Below are positions 17,738 through 26,700 of a DNA stretch of 64,000 nucleotides, piece by piece; position 1 is the stretch's first letter, and every line of letters begins with the position of its first letter. The position numbers and the translations under genes were made by a program. The notes below the pieces were generated by a model that was not told where the DNA came from, did not search any database, and saw only the letters and a list, made by a program, of their open reading frames with translations. The stretch spans positions 19,975 to 83,974 of the forward strand of contig MGTZ01000020.1 of assembly GCA_001799715.1 (NCBI GenBank), in the 5' to 3' direction. The stretch comes from Elusimicrobia bacterium GWB2_63_16. GTDB taxonomy: Bacteria; Elusimicrobiota; Elusimicrobia; Elusimicrobiales; UBA9959.

Positions 17738-18751
17738 ATGACCAATACTTCGCTGAGAACCGCGGCCCTGGCCGCCGCGCTGGCCCTCGCCGGCTGCGGC
17801 AAGAGCGGCCAGGACGCTTACCGGCAGACTTCGGCCATCATGAACGTGCCGGCCCAGGTGATAGTCTACGGCGCCGACGAGGCCGCCGGCAAGGCCATAG
17901 CCGACGCCGTGCTGGGGGAGTGGAACCGCATCTCCGGCGAGTTCAGCTTCAGCGACCCCTACAGCGTGACCTCGCTGGTCAACAGGAAGGCTTACGGCGA
18001 GTGGGTGAAGGTGGACGCCGAGTTCATGGGACTGCTGCGGCTGGCGCTGGACTATTACCGCCTGACGGACGGCGCCTTCGACATCACCTTCGCCCCGCTG
18101 TGGCCCATCTGGAAAGAGGCCGCCTCCACCAAGAAGATGCCGGCCAAAGAGGACATAGAGCGAGCGCTGGCCACCATGGGGTCCAATAACATACAGGTGG
18201 ACCCGGCGCGCCTGATGGTGCGCTTCTCCAGGCCGGTGCAGATCAACCTGGGCGGCATATTGCGCGGCTACTGCTTCGTGCGGGCCGCCGAGCTGCTCAG
18301 GCAGATGGCCCCGCCGTACCCGGTGGAACTGCGCCTGGGCAGCAACATGCTCGCCTACGGCCGGCGGGACTGGGAATATTCCGTCACCGACCCCTTTAAC
18401 GATGACAAATCCTTCGGCTCTTTCTCCTTCGGCGACGGCGTGCTGATGTCCTCGTCGGGTCGGGAGCATTTCGTACAGATAGAGGGCAAGCTGTACTCCC
18501 ACATGCTGGACCTCAAGACCGGCTACCCGCTGGAGGATTTCTCCAGCCTCGTCGTCTATTTTCCCAAGCTGGAGAGCGAGAGCTTCCTGGCCTCGGCCGT
18601 GCTGGCCGTGATGGGCAAGGAAAAGGCTCTGGGCATAATCGGCAAGATGAAGGGCACGGCGGCGGTCTGGATAGACGGCTCCGGCAAGGAGACCGTGCTG
18701 GTCAACGAAGGCAGCGGGGCGAAATGGAGCAAGGCGCGGCGTCTCTTCTAG
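17738..18751 (+). CDS. ApbE-family FAD:protein FMN transferase-like lipoprotein
   Basis: A 337-residue product. The ATG at 17738 was chosen because AGGGGGAG precedes it and a lipoprotein signal peptide with lipobox LAGC (Cys20) follows; the same frame is open further upstream without a signal. ApbE enzymes attach FMN to a Thr of RnfG/NqrC-type or related proteins. Recognisable blocks are LTDGAFDITFAPLW, INLGGILRGYCFVRAAELL and SHMLDLKTGYPLE. The C-terminal metal-site block, usually ADxxxTxLxVLG, reads SFLASAVLAVMG here, so the Asp and Thr that bind Mg2+ appear replaced by Phe and Ala. The enzyme may be altered or inactive. No Rnf or Nqr genes are nearby. A terminator follows. Confidence 0.8.
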   Translation: MTNTSLRTAALAAALALAGCGKSGQDAYRQTSAIMNVPAQVIVYGADEAAGKAIADAVLGEWNRISGEFSFSDPYSVTSLVNRKAYGEWVKVDAEFMGLLRLALDYYRLTDGAFDITFAPLWPIWKEAASTKKMPAKEDIERALATMGSNNIQVDPARLMVRFSRPVQINLGGILRGYCFVRAAELLRQMAPPYPVELRLGSNMLAYGRRDWEYSVTDPFNDDKSFGSFSFGDGVLMSSSGREHFVQIEGKLYSHMLDLKTGYPLEDFSSLVVYFPKLESESFLASAVLAVMGKEKALGIIGKMKGTAAVWIDGSGKETVLVNEGSGAKWSKARRLF

Positions 18752-18765
18752 GCTTTCGTGGCGTG

Positions 18766-18796
18766 AAAAAACCCCGGGACCTCCCGGGGTTTTTTC
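18766..18796. terminator. Rho-independent terminator between convergent genes
   Basis: AAAAAA, then the stem ccccggg/cccgggg (18772-18789), then TTTTTT. It is bidirectional, serving the ApbE-like gene (+) and the asparaginase-like gene (-). Confidence 0.85.
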
Positions 18797-18811
18797 TTTT
18801 GCGGGCCGCGG

Positions 18812-19300
18812 CTACTTCACTTCCTCGAACTCGCCCTTGGGCTTGTTCTTGCGCACGTTGTTCCAGTTGAAATACCTGCCGTTCATGGCGATGTAGACCC
18901 CCGGGGGGAGCACCTGCGCGAAGGACAGGGCCGAGCCCAGGTTGAACATCCCGTCGGAAGAGCCGAACTTGTAGGGGATCATCGCCCCGGTGAGCACCAC
19001 GGTCTTGTCCGTGATGCGCCGGCCCAGCAGGGCCGCCGTCTCCGGCATGGTGTCGGTGCCGTGCGTGATGACGATATGCTTCTCCCTGGCGGCCAGGCAC
19101 TCCTTAAGGATCCTGGCGCGGTGGGCGGCCGTCATGAAGAGGCTGTCTATCATCATCAGCGTCTTCACCTTCACGGGCACGCGAGAGCGGCCCAGCGCCA
19201 GCATTTCGTGCAGGTGGGACTTGCGGAAGAAGAGCTCGCCGTTGAGCTCGTTGTACTCCTTGTCGAAGGTGCCGCCGGTGATCAGTAGTTTGATGAGCAT
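18812..19300 (-). CDS. Half-length L-asparaginase-like protein (N-terminal domain only)
   Basis: At 162 residues this is about half the usual 330 of bacterial asparaginases. It contains the N-terminal catalytic motifs LLITGGTFDKEYNE (first nucleophile Thr in GGTFD) and ITHGTDTMPETA (second catalytic HGTD), plus VVLTGAMIPYKFGSSDG. The C-terminal domain that completes the dimer interface is missing. The open frame ends with a normal stop and terminator, so this is a compact family form rather than a frameshift. It lies 43 bases after the M18 aminopeptidase gene on the same strand, so the pair may act in amino-acid scavenging. No Shine-Dalgarno precedes the ATG. Activity on asparagine is inferred. 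Confidence 0.8.
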   Translation of the reverse strand: MLIKLLITGGTFDKEYNELNGELFFRKSHLHEMLALGRSRVPVKVKTLMMIDSLFMTAAHRARILKECLAAREKHIVITHGTDTMPETAALLGRRITDKTVVLTGAMIPYKFGSSDGMFNLGSALSFAQVLPPGVYIAMNGRYFNWNNVRKNKPKGEFEEVK

Positions 19301-19343
19301 AAATCAGCCGGGGAGCGCCGCGGGGCGCTCCCCGTACCCGGGG

Positions 19344-20783
19344 TTATTTCCTGCCGTCCTTGAGGAAGGCCAGGTAGCCCTTGTAGGCCATGTAGATGTC
19401 CAGCTTGCCGGCCAGCTCCATCGGCGCGTGCATGGAGAACAGGCCCACGCCGCAGTCCACCACCTGCATGCCGTAGCGGGCCATGAACTGCGCGATGGTG
19501 CCGCCGCCGCCCTGGTCCACCTTGCCCAGCTCGCCGGTCTGCCAGACCACGCCGTTCTTATCGAAGATGCGGCGTATATGGGCCATGAACTCGGCCGAGG
19601 CGTCGGAGGAACCCGACTTGCCGCGGCTGCCGGTGAACTTGGTCACGCAGACGCCGTGGTTGATGTGCGGCGTGTTGCGCTTGTCGGAGACCGAGGGGAA
19701 CATGGGATCGAACAGCGCGTTGACGTCGGCCGACAGCATCCAGCTGTTGTGCAGCGCGCGCTTGAGGGTCAGCTCGCTGTAGGAGTCCGTGGTGAGGTTG
19801 AGCAGTTCCGCGGAAGCGTTCTCGAAGAGGTTGGAGGCCATGCCGGTGGCGCCGACGGAGCCTATCTCCTCCTTGTCGCAGAGCAGCACGCAGGAAGTGT
19901 ATTCCGGCGTGCCCTTGAGGTCGAGGATGGCCCGCAGGCCGGTCCAGGCGCAGACGCGGTCGTCGTGGCCGTAGCCCAGGATCATCGAGCGGTCCAGGCC
20001 GGCCTCGCGCGGCGCGGCGGCGGGTACCAGCTCCAGCTCGGCCGAGAGGAAGTCGGCCTCGGTGACGCCGTATTTCTTGTGGAGGATGGAGAGGATGTTG
20101 TGCTTGACCTTCTCCTTCTTGTCCTTGTCGGAGGTCGGGATGGTGCCGGCCAGCACGTCCAGGCCCTCGCCGGTTATCGCTTCGCCGATGGTCTTCTTGT
20201 ACTGGTCGGCCGCCAGGTGCGGCAGCAGGTCGGTGATGCAGAGCACCGGGTCGGCGGGGTCTTCGCCGATGGCGATCTTCACCTTCTTGCCGTCGGGTTT
20301 TACGAACACGCCGTGCAGCGCCAGCGGGATGGTGACCCACTGGTACTTCTTGATGCCGCCGTAATAATGGGTGTCGAACAGGGCCAGCTCGGAATTCTCG
20401 TAGAGCGGGTTCTGCTTGAGGTCGATGCGGGGGGCGTCGGTGTGGCCGCCGACGATATGCATGCCTTCGGCGAGCGGCTTTTTGCCGACCACCACGGCCA
20501 TCAGGGTCTTGCCCTCGCTGGAGCGGTAAACCTTGTCGCCGGGAACCAGCCTGGCGCCGGTCTTCTCGTACTGGCGCATGTCCTTGAAGCCGGCGGCTTC
20601 CAGCAGCAGGATGGCCTCGTCGCTGGCTTCGCGCTCGGTCTTGGCCTTGGTGATGTACTGCAGGTAGGCCTGGTTGACCTCCTCGCAGTGCTTCAGTTCG
20701 GCGGGGGAGATCTTTTCGTAGCCGTTCTTGGTGGCGTAGGTCAGCCCGGATGCGGGGGCGGTCTTCTTAGCGGTTTTTTTCAT
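19344..20783 (-). CDS. M18-family aminopeptidase
   Basis: A 479-residue cytosolic metallo-aminopeptidase of the aspartyl aminopeptidase/aminopeptidase I family. The start at 20783 was chosen for its GGAGGAT at ideal spacing; the frame stays open upstream. Metal and catalytic blocks are HIVGGHTDAPRIDLK (about 98-112), LCDKEEIGSVGATGM (the catalytic Glu pair), ILGYGHDDRVCAW, and VTKFTGSRGKSGSSDA near the C-terminus. The usual dodecameric assembly is a family property. The N-terminal ~10 residues are Lys/Ala-rich and look disordered. It is likely transcribed with the downstream asparaginase-like gene. Confidence 0.9.
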   Translation of the reverse strand: MKKTAKKTAPASGLTYATKNGYEKISPAELKHCEEVNQAYLQYITKAKTEREASDEAILLLEAAGFKDMRQYEKTGARLVPGDKVYRSSEGKTLMAVVVGKKPLAEGMHIVGGHTDAPRIDLKQNPLYENSELALFDTHYYGGIKKYQWVTIPLALHGVFVKPDGKKVKIAIGEDPADPVLCITDLLPHLAADQYKKTIGEAITGEGLDVLAGTIPTSDKDKKEKVKHNILSILHKKYGVTEADFLSAELELVPAAAPREAGLDRSMILGYGHDDRVCAWTGLRAILDLKGTPEYTSCVLLCDKEEIGSVGATGMASNLFENASAELLNLTTDSYSELTLKRALHNSWMLSADVNALFDPMFPSVSDKRNTPHINHGVCVTKFTGSRGKSGSSDASAEFMAHIRRIFDKNGVVWQTGELGKVDQGGGGTIAQFMARYGMQVVDCGVGLFSMHAPMELAGKLDIYMAYKGYLAFLKDGRK

Positions 20784-20862
20784 TTTATCCTCCAAAAGTT
20801 GCGCGGAACCGGGTTTTTGCCGGCCTTTACATATTACCATTTTGCTATCATTTAAGCCTCCG

Positions 20863-22071
20863 ATGAACGACAAAAAATACGCCAGGGGTGTGCTGCTGCT
20901 GGTTTTCGGCCTCAGCCTCTTCAATTATATCGACCGGCAGGTGCTTTACGCGGTATTCCCGCTGATAAAGGCGGACCTGCGCCTCTCCGACGCGGAGCTG
21001 GGCTTCCTGGCCTCGTCGTTCATGATAGTCTACATGTGCTTCGCGCCTTTCGTCGGCTATTTCGGCGACCGGGTGCGCCGGCCGCTGATCATAGGCGTCA
21101 GCGCTATCTTCTGGAGCCTCTCCACGCTGTTCAGCGGCCTGGTGAAGAACTACGGCCAGCTGATAGCCACCCGCTCCGCGGTGGGCATCGGCGAGGCGGG
21201 CTACGGCACCGTCTGCCCGTCTTTCCTGGCCGAGTGGTTCCCGCTGGAGCGCCGGGCGCGCGTCATGGCGCTGTACGCGCTGGCCATCCCCGCCGGCAGC
21301 GCCGTGGGCTACCTGCTGGGCGGTTTCCTGGGCCACCATTTCGGCTGGCGCAACGCTTTCTTCATCGTGGCCCTGCCCGGCATGCTGCTGGGCGTCATAG
21401 CGCTGTTCCTCAGGGAGACGCCCGAGAAGAACGCCCGCACCGAGCATATCGCCTTCTCCGGCTATTTCGCGCTGTTCAAGAACCGCACTTTCCTGCTGAT
21501 CTGCCTGGCCCAGTCCATCGGCACCTTCTCCGTGGGCGGCCTGGCCGCCTGGATGCCCTCGTATTTCGTGCGCACCTTCGGCGTGTCGGTGGCCAAGGCG
21601 GGCTTCCTGTTCGGCGCCATCACCGTGGCGGCCGGCCTGCTGGGGAATTTCGCCGGCGGCTGGGCCGCGGACTGGCTGCACAAGCGCACCAAGCGCTCTT
21701 ATTTCATAGTGGGCTATATGAGCTTCTTCCTGAGCATCCCGTTCGGCGTGGGGGCCATCATGGCCGACTCGCTGAACCTGTGCCTGGGCCTGATGTTCTG
21801 CGCCGAGTTCTTCGTCTTCGCCTACTCCGGCCCCTACCACGCCGCCATCGTGGAGGTAGTGCCGGTGACGATGCGCTCCATGGCCTTCGCCGTGGACATC
21901 TTCATCATCCACGCGCTGGGCGACGCGATCTCGCCGTTCCTGCTGGGCGTGGTCTCGGACGGCGCCGGCCTGCCGTTCGCCATGTTCCTGGCCATGATCT
22001 ACCTGCTCGCGGGCGGCTTCATCTCGATAGCCGCCGGCGAAGCTTATAAAAAGGACTTTCACGCCGCATGA
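20863..22071 (+). CDS. MFS transporter, spinster-like family
   Basis: A 402-residue inner-membrane transporter with about 12 hydrophobic helices. Motifs are NYIDRQVLYAVFPLIKADL in helix 1, GYFGDRVRRPLI (MFS motif A, loop 2-3), RSAVGIGEAGYGTVCPSFL in helix 4 (the GEA(S/G)Y block typical of spinster-like carriers), and WRNAFFIVALPGMLLG. Such carriers move lipids, sugars or small acids; the substrate here is unknown. I take the ATG at 20863. TATCAT at 20846-20851 would leave a leader of about five bases. The stop overlaps the start of the pseudouridine synthase gene (ATGA), so the two are coupled. Confidence 0.87.
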   Translation: MNDKKYARGVLLLVFGLSLFNYIDRQVLYAVFPLIKADLRLSDAELGFLASSFMIVYMCFAPFVGYFGDRVRRPLIIGVSAIFWSLSTLFSGLVKNYGQLIATRSAVGIGEAGYGTVCPSFLAEWFPLERRARVMALYALAIPAGSAVGYLLGGFLGHHFGWRNAFFIVALPGMLLGVIALFLRETPEKNARTEHIAFSGYFALFKNRTFLLICLAQSIGTFSVGGLAAWMPSYFVRTFGVSVAKAGFLFGAITVAAGLLGNFAGGWAADWLHKRTKRSYFIVGYMSFFLSIPFGVGAIMADSLNLCLGLMFCAEFFVFAYSGPYHAAIVEVVPVTMRSMAFAVDIFIIHALGDAISPFLLGVVSDGAGLPFAMFLAMIYLLAGGFISIAAGEAYKKDFHAA

Positions 22072-22721
22072 ACCCACTGGACCTGGAGATAGTAAGAGAG
22101 ACCGCCGACCTGGTGGTGGTGAACAAGCCCTCCGGCCTGCTGACCATGCCGGCGCGCGGCGACCTGGCCAAGGCCAAGCACCTCGTAGGGCTGCTGCACC
22201 AGCGCTTCGGACGGGTCTTCGTCGTTCACCGCCTGGACCGCGACGCCAGCGGCCTGATCATGTTCGCGCGCAACGAGGCCGCGCACCGCTACTATTCGGG
22301 CCTGTTCGAGACCCGCGAGGTGGAGAAGCATTACCTCGTGGTCGCCGAAGGGAAGGTGGCGGAGAAGCGCGGCGAGATCGACAAGCCCCTCAAGGAGCGC
22401 GGCTCGGGGCGCGTCTCGGTGGCTTTCGACGGCAAGGCCTCGGTCACGCGCTACGAGGTGCTGGAGCGGCACAAGACCGCGACCATCCTCGACGTGTCCA
22501 TCGCCACGGGCCGGCGCCACCAGATCAGGGCGCATCTCTATTCCATCGGCAACCCCGTGCTGGGCGACAAGCTCTACGGCGACGCCGCCAAGCAGGCCAG
22601 GTACCCGCGGCTGATGCTGCACGCCTGGCGGCTGCGGTTCAACGACATGAAGACCGGCAAGCCGGTGCGCCTGGAGGCCGACCCGCCGAGGGATTTCATG
22701 GGCGTGCTGAAGGTGATATAA
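22068..22721 (+). CDS. RluA-family RNA pseudouridine synthase
   Basis: A 217-residue compact enzyme that isomerises uridine in rRNA or tRNA. It has VVNKPSGLLTMPARG, the catalytic HRLDRDASGL with Asp57, KHYLVVAEGKV, and ATGRRHQIRAHL followed by NPVLGDKLYG. No S4 RNA-binding domain is present, like RluA/TruC-type members. The ATG overlaps the MFS stop by four bases. The target site cannot be assigned. A strong terminator follows. Confidence 0.9.
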   Translation: MNPLDLEIVRETADLVVVNKPSGLLTMPARGDLAKAKHLVGLLHQRFGRVFVVHRLDRDASGLIMFARNEAAHRYYSGLFETREVEKHYLVVAEGKVAEKRGEIDKPLKERGSGRVSVAFDGKASVTRYEVLERHKTATILDVSIATGRRHQIRAHLYSIGNPVLGDKLYGDAAKQARYPRLMLHAWRLRFNDMKTGKPVRLEADPPRDFMGVLKVI

Positions 22722-22745
22722 TAAAGTCTGTACCTCTCACGCTTA

Positions 22746-22769
22746 AGGCATCCGCAAGGGTGCCTTTTT
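22746..22769 (+). terminator. Rho-independent terminator with GCAA tetraloop
   Basis: The eight-pair stem aggcatcc/gggtgcct (22746-22753 with 22758-22765) closes a GCAA loop and runs into TTTTT. It ends the MFS/pseudouridine synthase operon. Confidence 0.85.
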
Positions 22770-22843
22770 GCTTGGCGGCGGCGCGGTGAAACTTTTCCGC
22801 CCCGGGCGCATCTTATATCACCGGGGCGACAAGGAGCGAGCAT

Positions 22844-23485
22844 ATGACATTCATGGACCAGCAGACCGCGGACGAAGTCAGGAAGCGCCTGGCCGAATTG
22901 CCGGCCGAGGTGAAGATCGTTTATTTCAAGGAGGCGCTGCTCTGCCAGACCTGCGGCCCCGCCGAGGATTTTTACAAGGAACTGGTCACGCTGTCGGACA
23001 AGGTCAAGCTCGAAGTGTACAACCGGGTGACCGACACGGAGAAGGCCGCCGCCTACGGCATAACGCTCAGCCCCGCCGCGGTCATAGAGGGCCCAAAGGG
23101 CGGCCGCGTGCGCTTCTACGGCATACCGGCGGGCTACGAGTTCGTCTCGCTGCTCGAAGCTCTTAAAAATTCCGCTTCTCCCGCCACCGACCTGCAGCCG
23201 GAGACCGTGCAGGCGCTGGCCGGCGTGGCCAAGCCCGTGAACATCAAGGTGTTCGTCACGCCCACCTGCCCCTACTGCCCTTCGGCGGTGGTGCTGGCGC
23301 ACAAGTTCGCCCTGCAGTCCCCGCAGATCACCGCCGAGATGGTGGAGGCCAGCGAGTTCCAGGAGCTGGCGGCCAAATACGAGGTGTCCGGCGTGCCGCA
23401 GGTGGTGTTCAACGAGAAGGTCAGCCTGGTCGGCGCGCAGCCGGAGTCGGCCATGCTCAAGGCCGTGCTCGAGGCGGCCGTTTAA
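22844..23485 (+). CDS. Double-CxxC protein disulfide oxidoreductase (glutaredoxin-like, PDO type)
   Basis: A 213-residue cytosolic protein made of two fused thioredoxin folds. The N-terminal fold has CQTC (Cys34, Cys37), and the C-terminal fold has FVTPTCPYCPSA (Cys142, Cys145) and a cis-proline block GVPQVVF. This is the layout of the PDO proteins best known from thermophilic archaea and bacteria, and of the AhpF N-terminal domain. It shuttles disulfides with a thioredoxin reductase partner that is not in the window. AAGGAG lies eight bases before the ATG. A DUF2892 membrane protein follows 14 bases later, probably in the same operon. Confidence 0.85.
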   Translation: MTFMDQQTADEVRKRLAELPAEVKIVYFKEALLCQTCGPAEDFYKELVTLSDKVKLEVYNRVTDTEKAAAYGITLSPAAVIEGPKGGRVRFYGIPAGYEFVSLLEALKNSASPATDLQPETVQALAGVAKPVNIKVFVTPTCPYCPSAVVLAHKFALQSPQITAEMVEASEFQELAAKYEVSGVPQVVFNEKVSLVGAQPESAMLKAVLEAAV

Positions 23486-23499
23486 TTTCAGGAGGGAAT

Positions 23500-23706
23500 A
23501 TGATAACCAAGAACGTGGGGAATTTCGACAGGGTGGTCAGGATGGTGGCCGGCGCGTCGCTGGGTTTCGCCGCTTACAGCACGGGCGGCACGGCGGCCTA
23601 TATACTGGCCGCGGCCGGCGTGATGGCCTTCGTCACCGGCCTGATAGGCTGGTGCGGCGTCTACACGCTGCTGGGCATCAATACCTGCACCGTAGACAAG
23701 CCCTAA
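23500..23706 (+). CDS. DUF2892 (YgaP-type) small membrane protein
   Basis: A 68-residue protein with the family opening MITKNVGNFDRVVRMVAG and two membrane helices (about 16-32 and 34-56). It ends GWCGVYTLLGINTC, with two Cys. YgaP-type domains often accompany thiol or sulfur-transfer proteins, and the neighbour upstream is a double-CxxC oxidoreductase, which fits. A strong GGAGGG ribosome binding site precedes it. Its stop abuts the stop of the convergent peptidase gene. Confidence 0.88.
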   Translation: MITKNVGNFDRVVRMVAGASLGFAAYSTGGTAAYILAAAGVMAFVTGLIGWCGVYTLLGINTCTVDKP

Positions 23707-26700
23707 CTACCGGCCCGCCAGTTCTATCGTCACGGCCGCTTCGGCCCCGCCCGACAGATAAGTCACTCTTATCTTCTGGCCGGGGCTGAATTTTTTCAGC
23801 TCCTCTGAATACGAGCGCAGGTCCTTTACGGCCGCGCCTTCCAATTTGATTATCACGTCTCCGGGCTTCAGGCCCGCCTTGTCGAGCGGCGAGCCAGGGG
23901 TGATGTCCTGCGCCCGCACGCCCTCGCCGGGGAAAGCGAAATCCGGGACCAGTCCGGTGGACGCCTTGCGGGGCGCCGAGGGGGCGGCTGCGGAGGGCGC
24001 GGCGCCGGCCGGCCTGGTGATGAACTCGGCGTCGCCGGCCAGGTAATCGGCTATCTCACGCGCGAACTCGGCGACCTTTACCATGCCCCGGCTGTCCAGC
24101 TTGTCGCTCGTGTCGGTGCTCTTATGATAATCCGTGTGCGGGCCGCTGAAGAACTGCAGCGCGGGCAAGCCGGCCTCTATGAAGCTGGCCTGGTCGCTGG
24201 AGTCCAGGTCGGCGGCGGGGGCGTAGTCGTGCCCGGTGACGAAACCGGCGCCTCGCAGTATGTGCACCCACTTGTCGGAGGAGCCCGACCCGAGCGCGAG
24301 GATCTTGCCCGCGCCGAGCCGGCCTACGGTGTCGAAGTTCAGCGCGGCGTTAACCTTCTCCCTCATGCCCGGCGCCAGCGCGGCCACGAAGGCCTTGGAG
24401 CCCTGCCGGCCCGCTTCCTCGCCGTCGAAGGCGGCGAAGATCACGGAGCGGGCGGGGGGAGCGGCGGCGTAATGGCGCGCCAGCTCCAGCAGCAGCGCCA
24501 CGCCCGAGGCGTTGTCGTCGGCGCCGGGGAACGTCTCGCCGCCCGCTTGCGGCAAATGGTCGTAGTGAGCGCACAGCACCACGTACTCGTCGGGCCGCGA
24601 GGTTCCCTTTATCATCCCGACTATATTCTCCCGGCCGGGGGGGCCGGCGCGCAGGGGGGAGGCGCCAAAGGGTTTCAGCCCGGCTTTTTTAAAAGCGGCT
24701 TCGATAAAGTCCCCGGCGCGCCTGTGGCCGGGGGTGCCGGGCGAGCGCCCTCCGGGCAGGGCCGCCAGGTGCCGGGCGTCGCCGGCCATGCGCTCCGCCG
24801 AGAAGGCGGACGGCAGCCAGGCCAGGGGCGCGCGGTCCGGGTAGGCGCGGGCGGCGGGGGCCTTGCTGCCCAGCGCGGCCGACAGCGGCGATGAAGAGAC
24901 GGTCCAGACTCCGGAGGCCACCGAATTCATATCCTTGTCGAAGACCAGCCAGGAGTACTTGCCGTAATGCGGCAGCTTGGCGGCCAGCAGGCGCAGCTTG
25001 TCCGTGTCGCCGGCGACCACCAGCGCGCCCGAGCGCGCGGGGTTGGCCGGGTTATAGGCCGCGAAGACGAAGGTGTGCCCGTCCCGGGCGAAGCGGCGGC
25101 CGCCCAGCGTGACGGTGTCCAGGCCGAAGGCCGCCCCGTAGGCGGCCAGGTCCTCTTCGAAATCCCTGGTCAGCAAATTCTCCGCCCCGAAGACCCAGTA
25201 GGAGTCCCCGGCGGGCGGCGCCGTGACCGCCAGGTCGTCGGAGACCCGGGGCAGGTTGGACTTGTCCTTGGTCCAGACTTCGGCCAGGCCGAGCCAGGGG
25301 TCGCCGGCGGGGCCGGCCGGTACTATGATGGCGGGCCTGGAGGCCCCGAGCAGCCGCGACAAGGTGGGGGGCGTCTCCAGCGGGCTCAGCCTCCGGAACA
25401 GGTCGAACTCCGGGTCTATCTCCAGCCGCAGCGGGCGCACGGCCGACGGGTAATGATAGGTTTCCGTCTTTTTGGTCATCGGCAGGCGCTTGAGCCTGGG
25501 CTCGTCCGCCCCTTCCAGGAAGACGGCGGCCGGCACTTCCAGCTCGTAAGCGGGGCCGGGCTGCGCCTGCTCCAGCGTGAATTCCAGCTCGTAGCCTTCC
25601 AGGCCGCGGGAAAGTTTAACGTTCTTCAGGCGCAGGTCGGGGGCCCCGGCGCGGGCGGTCCACTGGTCGAAGAAGGGCTTGAGCCGGCCCGGCCCGGAGA
25701 CCCGCTCGAAGGCGGCGCGCAGGTCTTCGAAAGAGGCCGTGCGGAATTTGTTGGCGGCGTAGAAATCGCGCAGGCCGCGGGCGAAGCCCTGGTCGCCGAG
25801 CGCCTGCCGCAGCATGTGGTAGACCAGCATCATCTTGCCGTAGCCGACGGCCTCGGAGGCCGAGGAGTGGCGCGAGCGGAACTCCGTCAGCGGGAAGTCG
25901 GCGCCGCCGGAGACGTAGTCGGAATACTTCTGCAGCGCCGCCATGCGGTAGTCGCGGCCCTTGCCGCGGTTCTCGGCTATCAGGTAGTCGGCCAGGTACG
26001 CCGTCAGTCCCTCGCACCAGTTCCCCGACGGGTAATCCACGAAAACGCCGTTGCCCCACCAGTTGTGCAGGATCTCGTGCGGGTAGGAGGAATTTATAAT
26101 GAACGGCAGGCGTATCACCTTGCTCCCCAGCAGCGTGAAGGAGGGCATGCCGTAGCCGGTGTCCCAGAAATTCTCCACCAGCGCGAACTTGCCGTAGGGG
26201 TAGCGGCCGAGCAGTTCGGAATAAAGCTTTATGTACTTGGCAGTGGCGTCGAGGTAGCGCCCGGCCAGCGCGGGGTCCGGCTGAAGCAGGAAGGCCGCAT
26301 AGGTCAAACCGCCCTCGCGCCGTTCGTACTCGGCGTAGCGGCCGCAGACCAGGGTGATCTCGTCCTGCGGCGCGCCGCTCTCCCAGACCTCTATGTTCCG
26401 GCCGCCGCGCGCGGAGCGGCGACCCCTGTCGCCGCCGGCTACCGAGGCGTAGGGGGCCGGCAGCGAAGTCTCCAGGCGGTAGGAGACCATACGGCCGGGG
26501 AAATGCGGGTACCAGCCGGAGGCCCCGGAGAGATAGCAGCCTTCGGGCGAAATTACGCCCGGGGTCTCCGAGAAGCTGCGCGCGTACTCCTGCGCCTGCT
26601 CGCCGGGGGCGTGAGCTATGCGTCCCTCGTAGTTCAGCGTGAAAGAGGCCGACGGTCTGGTCAGACGCAGGAGGTAGGCGGCCTCTACGCCGCCGGAGGA

